Positions 41,831 to 50,653 of a stretch of 64,000 nucleotides of DNA are shown piece after piece. Below the pieces are notes generated by a model. That model worked only from the letters and a program-made list of their open reading frames with translations. It did no database searches and was not told the origin of the DNA. Location of the stretch: NCBI GenBank assembly GCA_964649815.1, contig CAZYQC010000005.1:34582-98581 (forward strand). The letters run 5' to 3'. This stretch comes from G013214665 sp964649815. GTDB lineage: Bacteria; Pseudomonadota; Alphaproteobacteria; Rhodobacterales; Rhodobacteraceae. A program made the position numbers and the translations under genes. Numbering within the stretch: position 1 is the stretch's first letter; every line of letters begins with the position of its first letter.

Positions 41831-42295
41831 ATGCCAAAGATCACAAATCGCGAATGGACGGAACACGCAGGCGGAGCCAACCCGATCTCGGGTCAAGATG
41901 ATGGCCCCTACGCTGAAATGACCCTCGGAGAAGTCGTTGGGTTGTCCCAGTTTGGCGCACATTTGGAGCGCCTGCCTCCCGGTTCCAGATCGTCTCATCG
42001 CCATTGGCACGAGACCGAAGACGAGTTGATCTATCTGATTTCAGGAGAACTTGTCCTGATCGAGAACGAAGAAACCCTGCTTCAACCGGGTGATGCGGCT
42101 GCATGGAAAGCAGGTGAGCCGGTTGCGCACTGCCTTGAGAACCGTTCAGGTAGCGACGCTGTGATGTTGGTCGTTGGGGCAAGGTCTGTCGAAGGCGTAG
42201 TTCATTATCCCGACCATGATGTGATAATGCGCCACGGAAAAAGCGGTAGAGTATTCACACGCGCAGACGGATCGACAATAGACCCCCAAAACTGA
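41831..42295 (+). CDS. Cupin-domain protein
   Basis: This 154-residue protein has a single cupin-2 barrel. The metal-site motifs are visible: SSHRHWHETEDELIYLISGEL (first box with three His and a Glu) and PGDAAAWKAGEPVAHCLENRS (second box with His). It has N- and C-terminal extensions, the latter with YPDHDVIMRHGKSGRVF, typical of a family of small cupins of unknown reaction found in proteobacteria. GGAGAG lies about 9 nt before the ATG. It is probably a small-molecule sensor or metalloenzyme, and no pathway link is visible. Confidence 0.85.
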   Translation: MPKITNREWTEHAGGANPISGQDDGPYAEMTLGEVVGLSQFGAHLERLPPGSRSSHRHWHETEDELIYLISGELVLIENEETLLQPGDAAAWKAGEPVAHCLENRSGSDAVMLVVGARSVEGVVHYPDHDVIMRHGKSGRVFTRADGSTIDPQN

Positions 42296-42468
42296 ATGGC
42301 AGTAAAGTCCGCACAGCCGACCTCTGCTGTCCCGCCTGAACAAGCGACCTTTCGGCGCGATTTTTGCATCAGCGAAATCAAGAGGTTGCGAGTAAGGAAA
42401 CCCGGTAGGTTCAAATGGTAGGCTGTCGCAGGATGATCTTATGCTACGATCCTGCCTCCCCCCGGGAT

Positions 42469-42809
42469 CTACCCAACAAGATATATGCAATCCGAAGTGT
42501 CAAAGGCCTTGAGCGCGCGGGGCGTTTGTCTTTGCAGAGCCTGACAGATTTGGCATTGCGGATCGTGGATCTGGACGATTGTGGACTTTCCGTCGCTGAT
42601 TTTCGACACATCCGCTTCGCTCATTATGCTTGAACGGATCGAATGGTGAAAACTCCACCCGCGCCCAAAATGGGGACGGTAAAGGCCATGTTCCGCAAGA
42701 TGCGTAAGGCGTCCCGTCGGTGGGCCAAAGACGACTTTGTTGGCGTGCTAGCGTTGACCGCTGGTTTCAGCTTCGACTTGGTCTTTGCGCGCGGGTGGCT
42801 GTTCGACAT
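42469..42809 (-). pseudogene. Frameshifted, truncated thioredoxin-like protein gene
   Basis: Reading the minus strand from an ATG at 42809, 61 codons run through a basic N-terminus and a hydrophobic anchor (MAFTVPILGAGGVFTI) to a stop at 42624. In the frame shifted by one base, the sequence continues at once with DVSKISDGKSTIVQIHDPQC-QICQALQRQ and ALKAFDTSD, then stops at 42469. The CxxC (CQIC) following IVQIHDPQ is thioredoxin-like and fits a membrane-anchored thioredoxin-fold family. The second half of the fold is missing. One deleted base near 42625 explains the shift, so the gene is broken twice. The remaining bases 42296-42468 hold nothing recognisable. Confidence 0.7.
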
Positions 42810-42848
42810 ACCAAAGTCTTCAAACCGCACCTGTCGTGCCGCGAAACT

Positions 42849-44222
42849 TCAGCAGTTTGGAACGTTAACTGCCAAACCACCAAGAGACGTCTCCTTGTAT
42901 TTTTCGCTCATATCCAGGCCGGTTTGGCGCATGGTTTCAATACACGCATCCAACGGAACCAAATGTGTGCCGTCCCCCCTAAGCGCAAGCGAGGCGGCGG
43001 ACACGGCTTTGATAGCCCCCAGGCCGTTGCGTTCGATGCACGGCACCTGCACAAGGCCTTTCACAGGATCGCAAGTCATTCCAAGATGGTGCTCCAAAGC
43101 GATCTCAGCGGCGTTTTCTACCTGTTGCGGGGTGCCACCCATAACGGCGCAAAGACCGGCTGCTGACATGGCGGCGGCGCTGCCGACCTCGGCCTGACAC
43201 CCGGCTTCGGCACCCGAGATGGAAGCGTTGAACTTTACCAAGCCACCAATGGCCGCTGCGGTCAGCAGGAAATCCTCGACGTGATGCTCAGATGCACCAG
43301 GGACGTGGTCCAGGTAATAGCGCAGGGTGGCCGGCAGCACACCGGCCGCGCCATTGGTTGGCGCCGTGACGACCTGACCGCCTGCTGCATTCTCTTCGTT
43401 TACGGCCATTGCGTAAACGCTCATCCAGTCGTTTATCGTATGCGGCGCCGTTAGGTTCATGCCGCGTTCTTCCATGAGCTTGTCGTAAATGCCTTTGGCG
43501 CGGCGCTTGACGAACAGGCCGCCGGGCAATGTGCCTTCGGTCGACAATCCGCGGTCGATACAGGCGTTCATGACCTCCCAAAGGCGGCGGGCTCCTTGTT
43601 TGAGACGCACTTCACCGTTGCGCGAAATTTCGTTGGCCCGCTTCATCGCTGCGATGCTCAGCCCTGATTGCGACGACATCTCAAGCATTTCAGCAGCAGA
43701 TTTGAACGGATACGGCACAGGCGCGCCTTCGTCCGTTGCTTTGCCTTGGGCAAGTTCCTCTTCGGTCATGACGAACCCACCGCCGATGGAGTAAAAGACC
43801 TGACGCAAGGTGACATCGCCTTGGGCGTCGGTGGCCATCAGGATCATTCCGTTTGCATGGCCGGGCAGGGTGTTTTCATAGTCGAACGTAAGGTCGTTTG
43901 CAGGGTCAAACGCCAGCGCGCCCAAACCTTCCGGCGTAACGACATGCTCCGACTGAATGTGCGCAAGAACGCTTTCGGCTTTGTCATGATCGTAAGTGTC
44001 AGGCGTAAACCCAGCGAGGCCGAGGATCGTCGCGCGGTCTGTGGCGTGGCCGATGCCAGTAAAGGCAAGTGAGCCATGCAAAGAAGCCTTTACGCCCGAA
44101 AACGAGAATGGCGACGCCCGCATCTGGTCGAGAAATCGCGCTGCGGCCACCATTGGCCCCATCGTATGGCTCGACGATGGGCCGATGCCCACTTTGAACA
44201 TATCGAAAACGGAAAGAAACAT
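42849..44222 (-). CDS. sdaA: L-serine ammonia-lyase, iron-sulfur type
   Basis: This enzyme deaminates L-serine to pyruvate using a [4Fe-4S] cluster. The 457-residue protein is the single-chain form with an N-terminal beta domain (SVFDMFKVGIGPSSSHTMGP at residues 3-22) and a C-terminal alpha domain. Candidate cluster cysteines are in GAEAGCQAEVGSAAAM, MTCDPVKG and QVPCIERNG. The ATG at 44222 has AGAGGA 5 nt upstream; 11 codons of open frame before it are not supported. It is divergent from rpiA, about 200 bp apart, and is apparently monocistronic. Confidence 0.95.
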   Translation of the reverse strand: MFLSVFDMFKVGIGPSSSHTMGPMVAAARFLDQMRASPFSFSGVKASLHGSLAFTGIGHATDRATILGLAGFTPDTYDHDKAESVLAHIQSEHVVTPEGLGALAFDPANDLTFDYENTLPGHANGMILMATDAQGDVTLRQVFYSIGGGFVMTEEELAQGKATDEGAPVPYPFKSAAEMLEMSSQSGLSIAAMKRANEISRNGEVRLKQGARRLWEVMNACIDRGLSTEGTLPGGLFVKRRAKGIYDKLMEERGMNLTAPHTINDWMSVYAMAVNEENAAGGQVVTAPTNGAAGVLPATLRYYLDHVPGASEHHVEDFLLTAAAIGGLVKFNASISGAEAGCQAEVGSAAAMSAAGLCAVMGGTPQQVENAAEIALEHHLGMTCDPVKGLVQVPCIERNGLGAIKAVSAASLALRGDGTHLVPLDACIETMRQTGLDMSEKYKETSLGGLAVNVPNC

Positions 44223-44422
44223 CGCATCCTCTGAAACAGTGTCGAGCCCCGACATAGGGTGCGGCGCTCAGCATTCATCAGGCAAAAACGACATCTCGGA
44301 AAAACCAGCGCACTTTTTCTTGTCAGGCGCGTTTCGGAGCGGCGTTTGCGGCAATTGGTCCTCGCATCTATCCCGCTTCCCGCCTATAACCGCCCAAACT
44401 TTTCCCTACCCGCGAGGCTGCC

Positions 44423-45211
44423 ATGAGCGGAGAATTGTCCCCAATCGACAAGGCGAAATTTGTCGCCGCAAAACGTGCCACTGACTTTGTGGAAGACGGC
44501 ATGCGCGTGGGGCTGGGGACCGGCAGCACCGCGGCTTGGTTGGTCAGATGTCTTGGCGAAATGGTGCGCGACGATGGTCTGAAGATCAAAGGCGTGCCGA
44601 CGTCCAGCCGAACGGCGGTTTTGGCGCGCGAGGTTGGGATCGAAGTCATCAGCTTGGACGAGGCGAAGTGGCTGGATGTCACAATCGACGGGGCGGATGA
44701 ATTTGACGGCGATCTGTCTCTGATCAAAGGCGGCGGCGGTGCACTGCTTCAGGAAAAAATTGTCGCGACCGCCTCAGACCGAATGGTCGTTATCGCGGAT
44801 GTCGGAAAAGAGGTCGAACATCTTGGGTCCTTCCCCTTGCCGGTCGAGGTTGTTCCTTTCGGCTGGCAAACGACCCAGGCTTTGATCGAAGAGACGTTGG
44901 TGTCGATGGATGTTTTGGGGCGCGAGTCGACCCTGCGGATGAACGGCGCAACGCCGTATCTGACGGATGAGGGCAATCACATCTTGGACCTGCATCTTGG
45001 TCGGATTGGCAACCCGCGGCAATTGGCGTTGGTGATCAACCAAATGCCTGGTGTCGTCGAAAATGGATTGTTTATCGACATTTGTGACGCGGTCGTCATC
45101 GGGTACGGCGACGGCCGTGTCGAAGTGCGCGACATCAACGAAGGCACAATCGCCGAAGAACGGTTGGATTTCGTCGAAACGGACAATCTGTTCAAAGATC
45201 TCGCCGACTAA
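44423..45211 (+). CDS. rpiA: Ribose-5-phosphate isomerase A
   Basis: RpiA interconverts ribose 5-phosphate and ribulose 5-phosphate in the pentose phosphate and Calvin pathways. The 262-residue length is normal for alphaproteobacteria. Motifs are VGLGTGSTAAWLV near residue 29, the active-site block TIDGADEFDGDLSLIKGGGGALLQEKI near residues 89-115 (with catalytic Asp and Glu), and the C-terminal TPGVVENGLF-like PGVVENGLFIDICD. GCGAGG precedes the ATG. It converges on the MarR-GNAT gene with a 10-bp gap. Confidence 0.96.
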   Translation: MSGELSPIDKAKFVAAKRATDFVEDGMRVGLGTGSTAAWLVRCLGEMVRDDGLKIKGVPTSSRTAVLAREVGIEVISLDEAKWLDVTIDGADEFDGDLSLIKGGGGALLQEKIVATASDRMVVIADVGKEVEHLGSFPLPVEVVPFGWQTTQALIEETLVSMDVLGRESTLRMNGATPYLTDEGNHILDLHLGRIGNPRQLALVINQMPGVVENGLFIDICDAVVIGYGDGRVEVRDINEGTIAEERLDFVETDNLFKDLAD

Positions 45212-45221
45212 CCCACAGCGG

Positions 45222-46097
45222 TCACAACGCTTTTTCGAAAAAGATGTCTGGATACGGATCGTCGTTAAAGCGGTCGATCCGGCGCCAGCCGTGTTTGTCA
45301 TAGAACCGAGCGGCCTCTGGCAATGCACTGTTGGTGTCCAAGCGGAGCGTTGGGATATTGAGCGTTCTTGCGTGATCTTCTGCCGCCTGCATCAGCCGAA
45401 GCGCCAACCCAGTTCCCCGCGCATCTGAGGCGACCCAAAGGCGTTTGATTTCCGCCCAGGCGTGATCAGTCCCTTTGAGACCAACACAACCGATGGGCGC
45501 GCCGTCACAGATCGCGACAAGAAAAGCGCCCTTTGGGTGCATCATGTCTGCCGCATCTGGGTCGCGTGAGAGATTGACATCAAACCCATTGGACAGACGC
45601 GCGTTCAATTCCGCGTAATAGGCCTGCAGACATTGAAGCGACAAGGGCGCGCGGGGGTCCTGAACGGTGATAGCTGTATTGCGGCTTGCCAGGGTTGTCG
45701 AAATCAAATCCATCGCTGCCAAAATTTCCTCTTGCCGCTTTTGGTTTGTCACCAATGCCGCCGCTTGTTGGTTGCTAAGATCTTCGTAGGCGGCAAAGGC
45801 TTTGGCCCCGTCTGCGGTCAGGCTGGCGTGGCGGCGCCGTCCGTCGGTGTCGCTTTTCTGAACCAGGATGAGGTTTTCGTCCTCGAGCCGGCGCAGCAGA
45901 CGGCTCAGCAACCCGCTGTCGATCCGCAAATAGTCGCGCAGTTCGGCCACGTCTTGATGGCCGTGCCCAATCGCATTCAAAACGCGCGCCACACCAAGGG
46001 GCCGCCCCAGGCCAAGGAACGACTCGTCCAAAAGGTTCAGGGCTGAGGTAATGGCCCGGTTAAAGCGCCGGATGCGGCGAATATCTGCGTCTTCCAT
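45222..46097 (-). CDS. MarR-type HTH regulator fused to GNAT N-acetyltransferase
   Basis: This 291-residue protein has an N-terminal MarR winged helix (residues about 1-140; recognition segment LRDYLRIDSGLLSRLLRRLEDENLI and wing DTDGRRRHASLT). A C-terminal GNAT domain follows (about 145-291) with the acetyl-CoA loop RLWVASDARGTGLALRLM and the ending ARFYDKHGWRRIDRF. Such fusions occur widely in proteobacteria, and their substrates are mostly unknown. The ATG at 46097 is chosen because the MarR fold starts there; no clear ribosome binding site is present, so the mRNA may be leaderless or weakly translated. A perfect dyad lies 5 bp upstream at 46103 and may be its own operator. It is divergent from gor. 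Confidence 0.87.
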   Translation of the reverse strand: MEDADIRRIRRFNRAITSALNLLDESFLGLGRPLGVARVLNAIGHGHQDVAELRDYLRIDSGLLSRLLRRLEDENLILVQKSDTDGRRRHASLTADGAKAFAAYEDLSNQQAAALVTNQKRQEEILAAMDLISTTLASRNTAITVQDPRAPLSLQCLQAYYAELNARLSNGFDVNLSRDPDAADMMHPKGAFLVAICDGAPIGCVGLKGTDHAWAEIKRLWVASDARGTGLALRLMQAAEDHARTLNIPTLRLDTNSALPEAARFYDKHGWRRIDRFNDDPYPDIFFEKAL

Positions 46098-46102
46098 TTG
46101 AT

Positions 46103-46114
46103 TGACTTTAGTCA
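46103..46114. promoter_or_regulatory. Candidate operator between marR-GNAT and gor
   Basis: TGACT (46103-46107), TT, AGTCA (46110-46114), within the sequence TTGACTTTAGTCAGAT. It sits 5 bp upstream of the MarR-GNAT start codon and about 95 bp upstream of gor. A compact 5-bp dyad fits a MarR dimer only partly, so autoregulation is an inference from position. Confidence 0.45.
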
Positions 46115-46209
46115 GATACTCTTGCCCATGCAAGCGTGATTGGCCACCTCTGGTATCACCCCCTGTGCTGTGGAATAAGCGCGCGTGCGGCGACACAGGA
46201 GAACGTCAG

Positions 46210-47637
46210 ATGGCTGAATATGATTATGACCTCTTTGTCATTGGCGGCGGCTCGGGCGGTGTGCGCGCCGCGCGCGTCGCGGCCAGCGAAGCCGGAGCAA
46301 AAGTCGCCTTGGCCGAAGACGACCGTTACGGCGGAACCTGTGTGATCCGCGGATGCGTGCCAAAGAAACTCATGGTGTTTTCAAGCGAGTTTGCCGGACT
46401 GCCCGCCAAAGCCGCCAAGTACGGCTGGACATATGGCGAAGGCAATTTTGACTGGGATGTTCTAAAGGGCAATTTGAACACCGAACTCGACCGCCTCGAA
46501 AACATCTACAAAAAGCTTTTGGACAATGCAGGGGTCGAAAGGTTCGACGCCCGGGCAACTTTGAAAGACAAGCACAGCGTGTCTCTGTCGACAGGCGAAA
46601 CCAAAACAGCAAAGACAATTCTGATCGCGACGGGCGGGCATCCTGTGCGACCCGAAATGCCAAATGCCAACCTGGCCATCGTGTCTGACGACATCTTTCA
46701 CATGGAGACTTTGCCAAAATCGATCCTGATCGTTGGCGGTGGATTTATCGCATGTGAATTTGCCTGCATCATGCACGGCCTGGGCGTTGAAGTGACCCAG
46801 TTCTACCGTGGGGCGCAGATCCTGCGTGGCTTCGATGACGAAGCGCGCGGTCTGGTGGCCGAGACCATGCGCGAACGCGGTATCGATTTGCGGACCGGCC
46901 TCAACATTCTGGACATGGCGCCCGCAAGCGAAGCACCAACATCCGCTGGACCTGCGGATATGCGCGTTGCCCAGTCTGCGCATACTACGGATGGCGGGCC
47001 AGTGTGGGTCAAGGCGACCAACGGGCATGAACAGGTGTTTGATAAGGTTCTGTTTGCGACGGGCCGCGCGCCCAACACAGCCAACATGGGCCTCGAAGAG
47101 CTTGGCATTGAGCTTGGGCGCGGTGGGCAAATTTTGGTCGATGAATTCTCGCGCACCGCTGTCGACAACATCTACGCGATTGGTGATGTAACAAACCGCA
47201 TCAACCTGACGCCGGTTGCTATCCGCGAGGGGATGGCCTTTGTGGAAACGGCGTTCAAAGACAATCCCACGCCCGTCGATCACGAGCTGGTGTCGTCCGC
47301 AGTGTTTACCCAGCCAGAACTTGGAACAATCGGCCTGACCGAAGAGGAAGCGGCCGCGCAAGAACCGGTTGAGATCTATGCGACGTCGTTCCGCCCCATG
47401 AAGACCGCCTTTGCAGATCAGCCCGACAGGGTGATGATGAAACTGATCGTTTCAAAAGCAACGCGCAAAGTTCTGGGCTGTCATATTGTGGCGCCAGATG
47501 CGGGCGAGATGATCCAATTGGCCGGGATCGCGGTCAAGATGGGCGCGACAAAAGAAGACTTTGATCGCACTGTCGCAGTGCACCCAACGATGTCTGAAGA
47601 AATCGTAACGATGCGTTCTCCGGTCCGTACTGCGTGA
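46210..47637 (+). CDS. gor: Glutathione-disulfide reductase
   Basis: Gor is an NADPH-dependent FAD enzyme that regenerates glutathione from its disulfide. The 475-residue protein has the FAD motif FVIGGGSGGVRAARVAA near residues 8-24, the redox-active disulfide in GGTCVIRGCVPKK (residues about 43-55), the NAD(P)H domain IVGGGFIACEFA near residue 174, and the C-terminal catalytic pair in VHPTMSEE. An insert rich in Ala/Ser/Pro (MAPASEAPTSAG) lies in the NADPH domain, making it slightly longer than the E. coli enzyme. The ATG at 46210 has AGGAGA 6 nt upstream. Two GST genes at the left of the window may use the glutathione that it keeps reduced. Confidence 0.93.
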   Translation: MAEYDYDLFVIGGGSGGVRAARVAASEAGAKVALAEDDRYGGTCVIRGCVPKKLMVFSSEFAGLPAKAAKYGWTYGEGNFDWDVLKGNLNTELDRLENIYKKLLDNAGVERFDARATLKDKHSVSLSTGETKTAKTILIATGGHPVRPEMPNANLAIVSDDIFHMETLPKSILIVGGGFIACEFACIMHGLGVEVTQFYRGAQILRGFDDEARGLVAETMRERGIDLRTGLNILDMAPASEAPTSAGPADMRVAQSAHTTDGGPVWVKATNGHEQVFDKVLFATGRAPNTANMGLEELGIELGRGGQILVDEFSRTAVDNIYAIGDVTNRINLTPVAIREGMAFVETAFKDNPTPVDHELVSSAVFTQPELGTIGLTEEEAAAQEPVEIYATSFRPMKTAFADQPDRVMMKLIVSKATRKVLGCHIVAPDAGEMIQLAGIAVKMGATKEDFDRTVAVHPTMSEEIVTMRSPVRTA

Positions 47638-47738
47638 TTGGGCCGCAACGACCTTGATTTCGGGATGATTATGACCAGCTATAGGCACAAGACGCCGTGC
47701 GGCTCGCGCAGGGCAGGAATATAGGGAAGAGAGACCAA

Positions 47739-48923
47739 ATGGCAGGAAATTCGGGCGGCCCCTGGGGCGGCGGCGGAAACTCTGGCGGTGGCCGCAACAA
47801 CGGAGGTGGTCGCGACGACGATCGGCCTCAGCGCCCCAATGGGGGCGGACGCGGCGGACCGGGTGGTGACGGACCACAGATACCCGAGATCGATGAACTG
47901 GTGAAAAAGGGCCAAGAACAGCTGCGCGTTCTGATGGGTGGCCGCGGCGATGACGGCGGCCGTGGCGGCCGCGGCAACGGCGGTGGCTCGGGCGGTCCAG
48001 GGCCGCTTTTGACCCGTGGCACTCTGCTTTTTGGTGCGCTTGGCGCGATCATCCTCTGGGGTATGGCCAGCTTTTACACAGTCCGGCCAGAAGAACAGTC
48101 GGTCGAGCTCTTTTTGGGAGAGTTCTCTTCTGTTGGAAATCCGGGCCTTAACTTTGCCCCTTGGCCATTGGTGACGGCCGAAGTCATTCCAGTCACCCGC
48201 GAACAGACCGAAGACATTGGCGTTGGCGGTCGTGGCGGTGACGCTGGTTTGATGCTGACCGGTGACGAAAACATCGTCGACATCGATTTCCAGGTTGTTT
48301 GGAACATCAATGACCCGGCGCAGTTCCTGTTCAATCTGCGCGACGCGCGTCCGACCATCCGGGCGGTTTCAGAATCTGCAATGCGCGAAATCATTGCGCA
48401 GTCTGATCTGGCCCCCATCCTGAACCGAGATCGCGGAGCGATTGCAGGCCGGTTGGAAGACCTCATTCAGTCCACATTGGATAGCTACGATTCCGGCGTG
48501 AACATCATTCGGGTGAACTTTGACCGCGCCGACCCGCCACAACCTGTGATCGACGCCTTCCGCGACGTTCAGGCGGCGGAACAGGAACGCGACCGGTTGC
48601 AAAACGTGGCGGATGCCTATGCGAACCGGGTCTTGGCTGAGGCCCGCGGTGAAGCGGCGCAGCTGTTGGAAGAGGCCGAAGGGTACCGCGCTCGCGTTGT
48701 CAACGAAGCGGAAGGTGAGGCGTCTCGATTTACGGCCGTTTTGGGCGAATATGCGAAAGCGCCTGATGTGACACGCAAACGTCTTTATCTTGAGACGATG
48801 GAAGAGGTGTTGGGCCGCGTGGACAAGATCATCCTCGACGAAAACCAAGGCGCGGGCGGTCAGGGTGTTGTCCCGTACCTGCCGCTGAACGAGTTGCGTC
48901 GTAACACCGGAGGGTCGAACTAA
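47739..48923 (+). CDS. hflK: FtsH protease modulator HflK
   Basis: HflK is a type II inner-membrane protein that forms a cage with HflC around the FtsH protease. The 394-residue protein opens with a Gly/Arg/Asn-rich cytoplasmic tail of about 90 residues (including GGGRNNGGGRDDD), followed by one membrane span (LLFGALGAIILWGMASFY, about residues 92-109) and a band-7/SPFH domain. The FIATLAVTE-like segment reads TVRPEEQSVELFLGEF, and a coiled helix (QAAEQERDRLQNVADAYANR) follows. The ATG at 47739 has AGGGAAGAG upstream. The stop overlaps the hflC ATG (TAATG), so the two are translated together. Confidence 0.93.
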   Translation: MAGNSGGPWGGGGNSGGGRNNGGGRDDDRPQRPNGGGRGGPGGDGPQIPEIDELVKKGQEQLRVLMGGRGDDGGRGGRGNGGGSGGPGPLLTRGTLLFGALGAIILWGMASFYTVRPEEQSVELFLGEFSSVGNPGLNFAPWPLVTAEVIPVTREQTEDIGVGGRGGDAGLMLTGDENIVDIDFQVVWNINDPAQFLFNLRDARPTIRAVSESAMREIIAQSDLAPILNRDRGAIAGRLEDLIQSTLDSYDSGVNIIRVNFDRADPPQPVIDAFRDVQAAEQERDRLQNVADAYANRVLAEARGEAAQLLEEAEGYRARVVNEAEGEASRFTAVLGEYAKAPDVTRKRLYLETMEEVLGRVDKIILDENQGAGGQGVVPYLPLNELRRNTGGSN

Positions 48924-49807
48924 TGCGCGCGTCTACCTTTTTGCTACCCGTCGTCGTGGCCGCAGTCGTGGCGGCCCTGTCCTCCATCTTTATCGTGGAT
49001 GAACGGGAAAAGGCGCTTGTTCTTCAGTTTGGCCGCGTGGTCGCGATCAAAGAAGACCCAGGTCTGGCCTTTAAGATCCCTGTCATTCAGGAAGTTGTCC
49101 GCTACGACGACCGTATTCTGAGCCGCGATATCGATCCGTTGGAAATCACGCCATTGGATGATCGCCGTCTGGTGGTTGACGCCTTCGCCCGTTACCGGAT
49201 CGTCGACGTCAATCAGTTCCGTCAGGCCGTGGGTGTTGGCGGTATTCAAACCGCGGAAAACCGGCTCGATTCAATCTTGCGTGCGCAAACCCGAGAGGTT
49301 CTGGGTTCTGTGTCGTCCAACGACATCCTCAGCTCCGACCGTGCCGCGTTGATGTTGCGCATTCGAAATGGCGCAATTGCGGATGCCCGATCGCTGGGTA
49401 TCGAGATCATCGACGTGCGTCTCAAGCGAACTGACTTGCCAGCCGAAAACCTCGACGCAACCTTTGAGCGGATGCGGGCCGAGCGGGAGCGCGAAGCGAC
49501 CGATGAACGGGCCCGTGGTAACGAAGCCGCGCAAAGGGTGCGTGCCCAAGCGGACCGGACCGTCGTTGAATTGGTCTCTGATGCGCAACGCCAGGCCGAG
49601 ATCATTCGCGGTGAAGCGGATGCCCGCCGCAATGCGATCTTTGCTAACGCTTTTGGCGCAGATCCCGAATTCTTTGAGTTCTACCGCTCTTTGACGGCGT
49701 ATCAGCGGTCGTTGCAGGGGCAGAACTCGACGATGGTTTTGTCGCCGGACAGCGAATTCTTCAACTACCTGAAATCGCCGACAGGCACGGCACCTGCGAC
49801 GCAGTGA
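48923..49807 (+). CDS. hflC: FtsH protease modulator HflC
   Basis: HflC is the partner of HflK in the periplasm-facing complex that limits FtsH action on membrane proteins. The 294-residue protein has a signal-anchor (STFLLPVVVAAVVAALSSIFIV), then an SPFH domain starting DEREKALVLQFGRVV, and a long charged helix (ERMRAEREREATDERARGNE). The typical motif DVRLKRTDLPAEN is present near residue 172. The start overlaps the hflK stop by one base, and the stop overlaps the start of the DUF2065 gene. HflK, HflC, DUF2065 and a DegP-type protease in one neighbourhood is common in alphaproteobacteria and links membrane protein quality control functions. Confidence 0.94.
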   Translation: MRASTFLLPVVVAAVVAALSSIFIVDEREKALVLQFGRVVAIKEDPGLAFKIPVIQEVVRYDDRILSRDIDPLEITPLDDRRLVVDAFARYRIVDVNQFRQAVGVGGIQTAENRLDSILRAQTREVLGSVSSNDILSSDRAALMLRIRNGAIADARSLGIEIIDVRLKRTDLPAENLDATFERMRAEREREATDERARGNEAAQRVRAQADRTVVELVSDAQRQAEIIRGEADARRNAIFANAFGADPEFFEFYRSLTAYQRSLQGQNSTMVLSPDSEFFNYLKSPTGTAPATQ

Positions 49808-50001
49808 TGGCGTTTATCCTGCTCGCAATTGGGCTGGTGTTAATTGTAGAGGGGCTGGCCTATGCGCTGGCCCCTTCGCTTATTGAGCGCCTGCTCGAGA
49901 TGTTGCGCACTCTGCCAGAAAGCGCTCTGCGCAATGCCGGAATGTTGGCCGTGGTGACTGGTCTGATCCTTGTCTGGGGGGCGTTTCAGATCGGCCTTTG
50001 A
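49807..50001 (+). CDS. DUF2065 small membrane protein
   Basis: This 64-residue protein has two hydrophobic helices (residues 2-19 and about 43-62) separated by a short amphipathic stretch (LIERLLEMLRTLPESALRNAG). This is the pattern of DUF2065 (YjeT-like) proteins, which are commonly encoded beside hflKC. The ATG overlaps the hflC stop (TGATG); a GTG one codon earlier is also possible. Its function is unknown, probably an accessory of the HflKC-FtsH complex judging by neighbourhood. Confidence 0.87.
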   Translation: MAFILLAIGLVLIVEGLAYALAPSLIERLLEMLRTLPESALRNAGMLAVVTGLILVWGAFQIGL

Positions 50002-50023
50002 CGTGGACAATTGGTGAAAAGAT

Positions 50024-50052
50024 CGGCGCTGACGCAGATGCCGTCAGCGCCG
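50024..50052. terminator. Hairpin after hflKC-DUF2065, probably bidirectional
   Basis: An 11-bp perfect stem, CGGCGCTGACG (50024-50034) with CGTCAGCGCCG (50042-50052), has a 7-nt loop. It lies between the DUF2065 stop and the stop of the convergent NTF2-like gene. The flanking T-tracts are short. Confidence 0.65.
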
Positions 50053-50058
50053 TTGCCT

Positions 50059-50469
50059 TTATCCCCAACCCAATGCGCGCAGGGCTTGGGCGTCGTTCCA
50101 GATTTTCGTCATATGGACGATTTTGTCGCTCTCAAACCGCATGACATACGCGTAATCAGAGGCAACTGTTTGGCCCGTCGCCGGAACGGGACCGTCCACC
50201 GAATTGGTTCCGTGGAACACAGCCGACGCGATCGCGGTCTGACGTTCTTCGTCATATGCAAACGCCGTCAACTCATAGTGACCGTCGGGAACCGGTGTCA
50301 AAAGACCCTTCATCCATTCAGCGTAATCCGACAAGCGCGTCGTATCCGCCAACGCATCAGCTTGGCAGGCGAATGTCGCGCCTTCGGTGCAATAGGCGGC
50401 GCACGCCGCCCAGCCTTGGCCGGTTTCGCAGGCTTCGAAAAAGTCTTTGGCGATGGAAAAATTGGACAT
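50059..50469 (-). CDS. NTF2-like/SnoaL-fold protein
   Basis: This 136-residue cytoplasmic protein has the cone-shaped NTF2-like fold. The opening helix IAKDFFEACETGQGWAACAAYC is followed by 'TFACQADALADTTRLSDYAEWMKGL', central strands and a closing VMRFESDKIVHMTKIWND, the usual last strand pair of SnoaL-type proteins. Members include isomerases, cyclases and plain ligand-binding proteins, and no catalytic set is distinctive here. It is single, convergent with DUF2065 and divergent from the LuxR-GAF gene. Confidence 0.8.
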   Translation of the reverse strand: MSNFSIAKDFFEACETGQGWAACAAYCTEGATFACQADALADTTRLSDYAEWMKGLLTPVPDGHYELTAFAYDEERQTAIASAVFHGTNSVDGPVPATGQTVASDYAYVMRFESDKIVHMTKIWNDAQALRALGWG

Positions 50470-50653
50470 GTGGTTTCCTTAAATTTTGCTTGGTCGGATG
50501 AAAAAACCCGATGGGAACAAGCTTGCACAGTCGCACGGACCGTCAAATCATGCATCTGCTGTATTGTTCTCATGCAGATTGCAGTATTCTTGTTCCTGCA
50601 CGGCGTGATGGCGGGAAGACTGGCCCAGCCAGCGACATATTGAAGGGTTCCCG

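Noticed and set aside
42643..43197. Plus-strand 184-codon frame overlapping sdaA
   Set aside because: It runs antisense to the conserved C-terminus of SdaA and to the thioredoxin pseudogene and has no domain.
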